DNA of 6,029 bases from DATDFB01 sp036522835. GTDB lineage: Bacteria > Acidobacteriota > Thermoanaerobaculia > Gp7-AA8. The stretch covers positions 1 to 6,029 of the forward strand of contig DATDFB010000215.1 of the NCBI GenBank assembly GCA_036522835.1, given 5' to 3'. Shown in pieces: positions 6,024 to 6,029 of this stretch (within the stretch, counting starts at the first letter, position 1; every line of letters begins with the position of its first letter). The position numbers were made by a program, and so were the translations under genes. The notes under the pieces were generated by a model, which saw only the letters and a program-made list of their open reading frames with translations, did no database searches and had not been told where the DNA came from.

Positions 6024-6029
6024 GTGACC
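6024..6029 (+). CDS. Possible start of a plus-strand gene running off the right edge
   Basis: Only GTG ACC is visible. The call rests on position: the GTG sits five bases after a conserved TAGAAT hexamer, at the end of the intergenic repeat and divergent from recO. No Shine-Dalgarno sequence lies in front of it, in keeping with a leaderless start. Nothing can be said about the product. Confidence 0.3.

Larger units (their letters stand above)
5905..6026. repeat. Palindromic repeat unit, copy 2 (extended form with 51-base core)
   Basis: This copy has the same left arm (5905-5936) and right arm (5988-6026) as copy 1, but they are separated by 51 bases (5937-5987). The arms pair around this core, and together 5919-6006 form one imperfect palindrome with 44-base half-arms, of which I count about 35 Watson-Crick pairs plus one G-T. 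It starts 122 bases after copy 1 and runs to three bases before the window edge, so what follows it is unknown. Either copy 2 gained a palindromic core, or copy 1 lost one by slippage or excision at a hairpin. Confidence 0.85.

Noticed and set aside
5783..6026. CRISPR array or phage attachment site for the repeated segments
   Set aside because: There are only two copies with different internal organisation, no regular spacers, and no cas or integrase gene nearby.

Overview
The window is GC-rich, gene-dense bacterial DNA whose codons mostly end in G or C. Two of its four genes are clearly assignable Gram-negative-type housekeeping or envelope genes: a three-domain DsbD-type thiol:disulfide interchange protein and RecO. 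A large S8 peptidase with no visible wall-sorting signal fits the same picture. An Acidobacteriota-like or other GC-rich diderm lineage is plausible. No rRNA or other taxonomic marker is present, so this is only an impression.

Layout: positions 1-1314 (+) carry the C-terminal 437 codons of a dsbD gene that enters from the left edge. A 176-codon gene of unknown function follows at 1359-1889 (+), probably in the same transcript. It ends tail-to-tail, about 20 bases away, with a large S8 (subtilisin-like) serine peptidase at 1910-5026 (-). That peptidase lies 18 bases downstream of recO at 5045-5785 (-), on the same strand and in the same reading frame, so recO and the peptidase probably form one transcript. 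No mobile element, CRISPR array, tRNA or rRNA is visible.

The most unusual part is the last 250 bases, upstream of recO. It holds two copies of a palindromic repeat unit. Each unit has a left arm beginning CACGGTTAGG and a right arm ending TAGAATAnGCCGTG. In copy 1 (5783-5853) the arms abut directly. In copy 2 (5905-6026) they are separated by 51 bases that contain a further 50-base imperfect palindrome. Both right arms place a TAGAAT -10-like hexamer 5 bases before a GTG, the spacing expected for a leaderless transcript. The second GTG lies at the window edge and probably opens a plus-strand gene divergent from recO. The first opens only a 20-codon reading frame that stops inside the left arm of copy 2.

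Functionally, DsbD (reductant supply across the inner membrane) and the S8 peptidase (probably exported, seven cysteines) could both act outside the cytoplasm, but they are convergent and nothing in the sequence ties them into one pathway. RecO is a cytoplasmic recombination-repair protein.
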